From Streptomyces xinghaiensis S187 (GTDB lineage Bacteria; Actinomycetota; Actinomycetes; Streptomycetales; Streptomycetaceae): DNA of 64,000 nucleotides. Position numbers and translations under genes: made by a program. Shown piece by piece: positions 59,946 to 64,000 of this stretch. The number at the start of each line of letters is the position of its first letter. Positions within the stretch are counted from its first letter, which is position 1. The stretch is from contig NZ_CP023202.1 in the NCBI RefSeq assembly GCF_000220705.2, positions 930,001-994,000 of the forward strand, given 5' to 3'. The notes beneath the pieces are model-generated. The model worked only from the letters and a program-made list of their open reading frames with translations, had not been told where the DNA came from and did no database searches.

Positions 59946-60832
59946 GCGGACTCGGACTCAGTCGAGCGGGGTGGCCTGGGTGTCTCCAGGGTTTTCGGCG
60001 TGGTGAAGATCAGGGCGTCCTCGTGCTGGACGAGGCAGAGCGGGATGCCGTCGCGACGGGCGTCGCGGATGTTCTTCATCTGGAAGAACGAAGGGCGGGC
60101 AACGAGCCCGCCGTCGCGGATGCCTGCAAGGAGAGCCACGCAGCGCTCGGCGGGGACGAGGCCGGCCGCGCGCCCGGCGGCCAGAGCGGCGGAGGGCAGG
60201 TCGACCAGTTCGCCGCGGGTGCGCCAGGGTCGGGTGGTGACGACGACGGTGCCTCCGGGGCGGAGCATCAGGCGGCACTGGGCGAGGATTTCGGTGAAGG
60301 CGTTGAGGAGCAGGTCGGTGGAGACGTGGGCGAGGTTGGCCGGGTCGTGGCTGTAGCGGTAGTTCTTCTTCGCTACGCCGCGCTCGCCGGAGTCCCGGGT
60401 GGAGCGGACCTGCCCGTGGACGCTGGGCCCATACGGCGGTGAGGTCACCACGAGATCCACCGTGCCGCGGAGCGTGGCCGGCAGGAAGCGGGTGAGCCGG
60501 CGTGCGTCGCCGCAGTACACAGTGCCGGTGGCCATGCCGCCTTCGTGCGCGGCGGACGCGGTGTTGCGGCTGGCGAGGTCGGCCCACTGCGGTTCGTATT
60601 CAACGCCGACAGCGCGGCGGCCGAGGTGGAGGGCCTCCACCAGGGTGGTGCCGATGCCGCACATGGGGTCCAGGACCAGGTCGCCGGGGTTGGTGTAGGT
60701 GCGGATGGCGTGCGCGGCGATCGCGGGGAGCATCTTGGCGGGGTGGGCGGCGGAGCCGGGGACGTAGCGGCCCTTGCGCTGAGCGGGCGCCGAGGTGGGG
60801 GCGGTGTTCCACACCGAGAAGGGAGCGGGCAC
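59942..60832 (-). CDS. Site-specific DNA methyltransferase (N4/N6 type)
   Basis: 296 residues from GTG 60832 (GGAG upstream; TTG 60838 is also possible). SAM motif I DPMCGIGTTL at about residue 55 precedes catalytic motif IV VTSPPYGPS at about 130, a gamma-like order. HPAKMLPAIA near the N-terminus is typical of this subgroup. No restriction endonuclease gene is adjacent, so it may protect or regulate the element. Confidence 0.88.
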   Translation of the reverse strand: MPAPFSVWNTAPTSAPAQRKGRYVPGSAAHPAKMLPAIAAHAIRTYTNPGDLVLDPMCGIGTTLVEALHLGRRAVGVEYEPQWADLASRNTASAAHEGGMATGTVYCGDARRLTRFLPATLRGTVDLVVTSPPYGPSVHGQVRSTRDSGERGVAKKNYRYSHDPANLAHVSTDLLLNAFTEILAQCRLMLRPGGTVVVTTRPWRTRGELVDLPSAALAAGRAAGLVPAERCVALLAGIRDGGLVARPSFFQMKNIRDARRDGIPLCLVQHEDALIFTTPKTLETPRPPRSTESESA

Positions 60833-60850
60833 AGTCAACTCCTCTGGCCG

Positions 60851-61519
60851 TCAGGCGTGGTGGATCGCGGAGAGGACGAGCAGGTCGCCATGGATAACGC
60901 CGGGGGCGGCATCGCCGGGCGGGGCGGGTGCGAGAGCGTCGTCCACAGCACGGGCGTAGAGGATGACGATGTGCTGCAGGTAGCGGAAACCCGCCGTGCG
61001 CGCCGCGGCGACGAGCGAGCCGAGCGGGTCGGTGAGCACTCCGGCGTCCCGGCGCTGGCGGGTGGCGAGCAGGAGCAGCCCGTCCGCGGGCAGCAGGCGG
61101 TGGGCGCGGTGGAAGAAACCGGGCCAGCCGTTCTCCATGGCCCCCGGCATACCTCTCTCCGAAACCCCCAGTGCATCGCTCGACGCCGGCAGGGCGTCCG
61201 GGTGCAGCTCGGCAAGCAGCACCGACGCGCTGCCGGGGGCGGTCCCGTCTTCGTCGGTGTAGCTGGTACAGGGCATGCAGGCGTCCGCCCCTGGCACGAG
61301 GTCCTGCTGGATGGAGACCTTGAGAAGCGTTGCGGGCCGGCCGTCTGGGCGTTCGACGAACTCAGTGCGGATCATCTCGATCGCCCAGTCCGGCAGCACG
61401 GCGCCGGGTGCGGGAGCGACGCGTGACTGTTCGGGACGTGGGAGCCAGATGGTGGTTGGCAGAGCGGCAGAGTCCCGCTTCTGGGAGCCGCGTGGGCCAC
61501 GGCGTGCGGAGTGGAACAT
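60851..61519 (-). CDS. Methyltransferase-like hypothetical protein of the element
   Basis: 222 residues from ATG 61519; the start is uncertain because no good ribosome binding site is seen and open frames extend upstream to 61741 and in another frame to 61631. The C-terminal half (FFHRAHRLLPADGLLLLATR; ARTAGFRYLQHIVILYA) resembles the last strands of class I SAM methyltransferases. A CMPCTSY motif lies in the middle. It is 18 nt upstream of the true methyltransferase and could be a partner subunit. Confidence 0.6.
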   Translation of the reverse strand: MFHSARRGPRGSQKRDSAALPTTIWLPRPEQSRVAPAPGAVLPDWAIEMIRTEFVERPDGRPATLLKVSIQQDLVPGADACMPCTSYTDEDGTAPGSASVLLAELHPDALPASSDALGVSERGMPGAMENGWPGFFHRAHRLLPADGLLLLATRQRRDAGVLTDPLGSLVAAARTAGFRYLQHIVILYARAVDDALAPAPPGDAAPGVIHGDLLVLSAIHHA

Positions 61520-61939
61520 TAGCGGGCGGCGCCCGGACTGGAGAACGCGGTCCGTCTGGTGCTGACGCCCAGTAATAGGGACGGAGCATGAGGTTCTTGC
61601 CGTCGCTGCTCGCGTCGTTCCGCACTGCCATGGTGCCGGTTCACTCGTCCAGCGAGCTGTCGGAGATTCTGTGGGATCTACGTTCTCCCAGCTCAGACGG
61701 GTGACGAGCCACCCGCGAACCACCGGCGAGCCACCCGGCACCCTGCTGCTTCCTTCGGGTCATCGGATGCCGTTCAGGTATGTCGTTGACTGATGATGAA
61801 CGCATCCGGTCACCGCTTGCCCCACGATTCGGATCAAGGAGCACTCGGGGGAGCCAAGTCGGCTCGCCGTCCTATCGGAGTCCCTTATGCTCGCGAGGCA
61901 ATTGGTATGAACAGTCCAAACCGGGGGGCGCATTGCCGC
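61520..61939. other. Intergenic stretch in the integrative element
   Basis: About 420 bp between divergent genes. It probably holds promoters for both and possibly the true N-terminus of the methyltransferase-like gene. A frame starting MAVRNDASSDGKNLMLRPYY at 61631 could be that N-terminus if a frameshift exists; this is unresolved. Confidence 0.35.
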
Positions 61940-62662
61940 ATGGCTGACGAGGTCAAGTACGAGTACAAGACCGTGCAGACGGTTCGCGGCACCGATGGCT
62001 TGGTGCTCTCACAGATGCGGAAGGACGGCTGGGAGCTCATGGAGCAAGCCACGGGCACGCTTCGCTCCACCCTCAACTTCCGTCGACCGAAGAAGCCGCT
62101 GCCGTGGCCCCTGATCGGCACGGGGGCGGCCGTCCTCGTGATCCTGGCTATCGTCATCGGCACCGCCTCTGTACTCGGCGACGGAGGCGAGAAGAAGGAC
62201 GTATCAGAGAAGCCGGCGGCCGCCGCGAGCGAGAGGCCTTCCACTACGCCGACTCCGACCGCGGCCAAGCCGGCTGCCCAGGTAATCACGCCTCAGAACA
62301 ACCCGGAGTTCGCGGCGCTACTGAAGGCGGACACGTGCGACGACGCGAACCTGGACTTCGCGACCAGGCACGAGGGCCAGACGGTCGCCTTCAACGGCTC
62401 TATCGTGCACATGGCGCCACATGGCGACTACGACACCCGCTACGACTTCCTCCTGGGCCCAGGCGACAAGGGACCGAAAACGGCAGTCGGTCCGGCCTTC
62501 ATGTACGAGGACGTCAACATCTTCGACCTGGAACTGACCGGCAAGAACATCCCCGCCACCGTCGGCGCAGGCGACGAGTTCCGCTTCGTCGCCGAGGTGG
62601 GCCACTTCAACGCGGGCCAGTGCCTCTTCTTCCTCGACCCGATCTCGACGGAGACCCGGTAG
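61940..62662 (+). CDS. Membrane-anchored DUF4839-like protein
   Basis: 240 residues from ATG 61940 (ATG 61907 is an upstream alternative). A DUF4177-like N-terminal domain (YEYKTVQTV, KDGWELMEQ) faces the cytosol. One membrane helix follows (LIGTGAAVLVILAIVIGTA, about 58-78), then a Ser/Thr/Pro linker. The exterior C-terminal domain has FATRHEGQTVAFNGSI and EFRFVAEVGHF, as in DUF4839 proteins. The function is unknown. Confidence 0.72.
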   Translation: MADEVKYEYKTVQTVRGTDGLVLSQMRKDGWELMEQATGTLRSTLNFRRPKKPLPWPLIGTGAAVLVILAIVIGTASVLGDGGEKKDVSEKPAAAASERPSTTPTPTAAKPAAQVITPQNNPEFAALLKADTCDDANLDFATRHEGQTVAFNGSIVHMAPHGDYDTRYDFLLGPGDKGPKTAVGPAFMYEDVNIFDLELTGKNIPATVGAGDEFRFVAEVGHFNAGQCLFFLDPISTETR

Positions 62663-63110
62663 TCAAGATGGGCAGCCGCGGAACCACGGATCAGTGTGAC
62701 CGGACATTCTTTCAGCAGTGATCATTTCGAGACTCCGTTGAGCAAGAACAACATCGGCCATGTCGCCGACCCGGCCGGGGTCCAAGGTGACGTGCCGCAG
62801 GGTGCGCCAGCTCTGCTTGCAGGTTCGGCAGCGGCGCATTTCCCGAGTGCACGGATGCTGTTGGCCAAGGGTTCGTGGTTCCCGTGCATGCGAGCTTGCT
62901 CAGGCTGGCTCTTGAACCGCGGGGACTGGGACGAGGGCCCCAGTCCCGGCAGATCACCGTCAGGACGCCTGTCCTCCATCCGCAGTTACCGCGACAAAAA
63001 CTCAGGGGAGGTGTATGCGCATGCGGCCTACGCTCCATCGTAGGGTGGAGGTTTCTCTCGGCTAGGGCCCATGGCACGATTCCTGAGCGGCGCGAATGAA
63101 GGAGTGAACC
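62663..63110. other. Intergenic stretch, nothing recognised
   Basis: About 450 bp with no frame having both a plausible start and family resemblance. It contains the promoter region of the following gene. Confidence 0.4.
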
Positions 63111-63581
63111 ATGGCGGTGTTGATACGGCGGCAGGAACTGGAAATTCCAGTAGATTTCCACGGGTTCGCGTTACAGGAGTACGACGACATGGAGGTACCT
63201 GTTCCGTTTCCCGAAGAGCGAGCAGAGCTCGAGAATCCGCCGTTCCTAACCCCCTATGAGATGCGCTTGGACGTCTACAGCGCGGGCCACACCCATACTG
63301 CGGTCCTCATCGTCGAGGTCTGGGACGGAGAGCCCCCAGCAGACAAGGGTGCGCGGTTGGAGGCTCGGGACGAGGCGGAGATCTTCTCCGTCACCGGACA
63401 ACTGTCCGTTGAGGTCATCGCGGGGTGCGCCAAGGATACAGTGGAATTGGGAGCCCCCGACACTCTGTGGAGGGTCCGCCTGTGCTCCACCGGCCGTGCG
63501 GAAGTGGCACGGCTCGCCCAGGTGGGAGTGCCGCACGGTGTCGAGCGCTACACCGCCAGATTCTGGCCCGTCCGCCCCTGA
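63111..63581 (+). CDS. Hypothetical protein
   Basis: 156 residues, excellent ribosome binding site (GAAGGAGTGAACC before ATG). Predicted mostly beta: YEMRLDVYSAGHTHTAVLIV and WRVRLCSTGRAEVAR. No signal peptide or membrane segment. I do not recognise the family. It is followed by a strong terminator and appears to be monocistronic. Confidence 0.65.
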   Translation: MAVLIRRQELEIPVDFHGFALQEYDDMEVPVPFPEERAELENPPFLTPYEMRLDVYSAGHTHTAVLIVEVWDGEPPADKGARLEARDEAEIFSVTGQLSVEVIAGCAKDTVELGAPDTLWRVRLCSTGRAEVARLAQVGVPHGVERYTARFWPVRP

Positions 63582-63592
63582 AGTTCGACCCG

Positions 63593-63637
63593 CGGATGGT
63601 GAGGGGGCGGAGCAGCCTCTCGCCCCCTCACCATCCG
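63593..63637 (+). terminator. 17-bp perfect hairpin terminator
   Basis: Arms 63593-63609 and 63621-63637 pair over 17 bp (GGATGGTGAGGGGGCG and complement) with an 11-nt loop, 12 nt after the stop codon. Confidence 0.88.
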
Positions 63638-63850
63638 GTATCACCCGTGATGGGACTGCACCGAGTTCGCCAACACAAGCAGCGTTGCTCCGTTACGGCT
63701 CACGATGCCCAAGCTCCACGGGGCAAGGACGCCCCTATTCACAGACGGGTTTCCCACGCAGGCGCTGGGGGCACTTGGCCCCGATGCCTGGATCGTCGTC
63801 GTTGCCCAGGGAGGCTTAGAGAGCGGCGTTCCCCCTGCCGCGCCTTCCGA

Positions 63851-64000
63851 CTATGAGATATGGACGGAGTAAGCGTCCACTTCATGGTCGATGTCTTCCT
63901 TTTCGTCTATGTACCCATCGACGATCCGGTTCCTGTTAAGGAACGACGCCAATATGTTTCCTGCGGCCCCGTTGTCCGATTTCCGCAGCGGCCTGGCGGA
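63851..64000 (-). CDS. C-terminal end of an unknown protein, cut by the window
   Basis: 49 codons up to a TAG at 63851, reading RPLRKSDNGAAGNILASFLN, then IVDGYIDEKEDIDHEVDAYS. Composition looks protein-like and there is no stop upstream in the window. No family can be assigned from this part. Confidence 0.4.
   Translation of the reverse strand, partial: SARPLRKSDNGAAGNILASFLNRNRIVDGYIDEKEDIDHEVDAYSVHIS

Overview
The window is high-GC actinobacterial DNA with GTG/TTG starts, 4-bp ATGA/GTGA gene overlaps, Dpp- and Liv-type importers and AICE-like element genes. It is most probably from Streptomyces or a close relative. No rRNA, tRNA or CRISPR array was seen.

Region 1 (1-7231) is a catabolic locus under a divergent LacI regulator. 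It encodes an asparaginase-like amidohydrolase, a PuuE/PgdA-like deacetylase, an MFS carrier, two SDR dehydrogenases, a small Cys protein and a PxpA (LamB/YcsF) protein cut by the window edge. Two tandem LacI-type operators lie between regulator and operon. A strong hairpin (2640-2680) splits the operon after the carrier. The substrate is unknown but is probably an amide or lactam.

Region 2 (about 7.9-42.1 kb) reads as a collagen and hydroxyproline (Hyp) utilisation island. It contains a secreted S1 protease, a secreted M9 collagenase (PKD and PPC domains), a Dpp-type peptide importer, a cytosolic Xaa-Pro aminopeptidase, a GntR/FCD regulator and a Liv-type importer. It also carries the whole trans-4-hydroxy-L-proline pathway: two 4-Hyp epimerases, a three-subunit D-Hyp dehydrogenase, two DapA-family deaminases and two alpha-ketoglutarate-semialdehyde dehydrogenases. 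A third racemase-family protein plus an ornithine-cyclodeaminase-family reductase suggest trans-3-Hyp use as well. A 12-bp motif (GTRCAATGTCAC and variants) recurs nine times: at the start of every transcription unit of this set, just upstream of gntR itself, and three times about 100 bp apart before the liv operon. I propose this as one GntR regulon turning collagen into 2-oxoglutarate. One aldehyde dehydrogenase has Tyr in place of its catalytic Cys. An intact IS3-family element with a 3-bp target duplication sits upstream of the collagenase.

Region 3 (42.5-51.7 kb) is accessory. It holds an ECF sigma factor with two overlapping partner genes, two XRE-type regulators, small proteins, a frameshifted DUF2267 gene, a truncated methyltransferase, and a 1271-aa secreted protein with a NucA/NucB-like C-terminus facing a SUKH (SMI1/KNR4) protein, a likely toxin/immunity pair.

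Region 4 (51.8-58.5 kb) is a gene graveyard: a LysM fragment, a decayed TPP-decarboxylase/GNAT/MFS operon, a frameshifted GNAT and remnants of at least four insertion sequences.

Region 5 (58.5-64 kb) is the edge of an integrative element: an integrase disabled by a poly-C frameshift and by an IS at its 3' end, an excisionase, a DNA methyltransferase, a methyltransferase-like partner and accessory genes.
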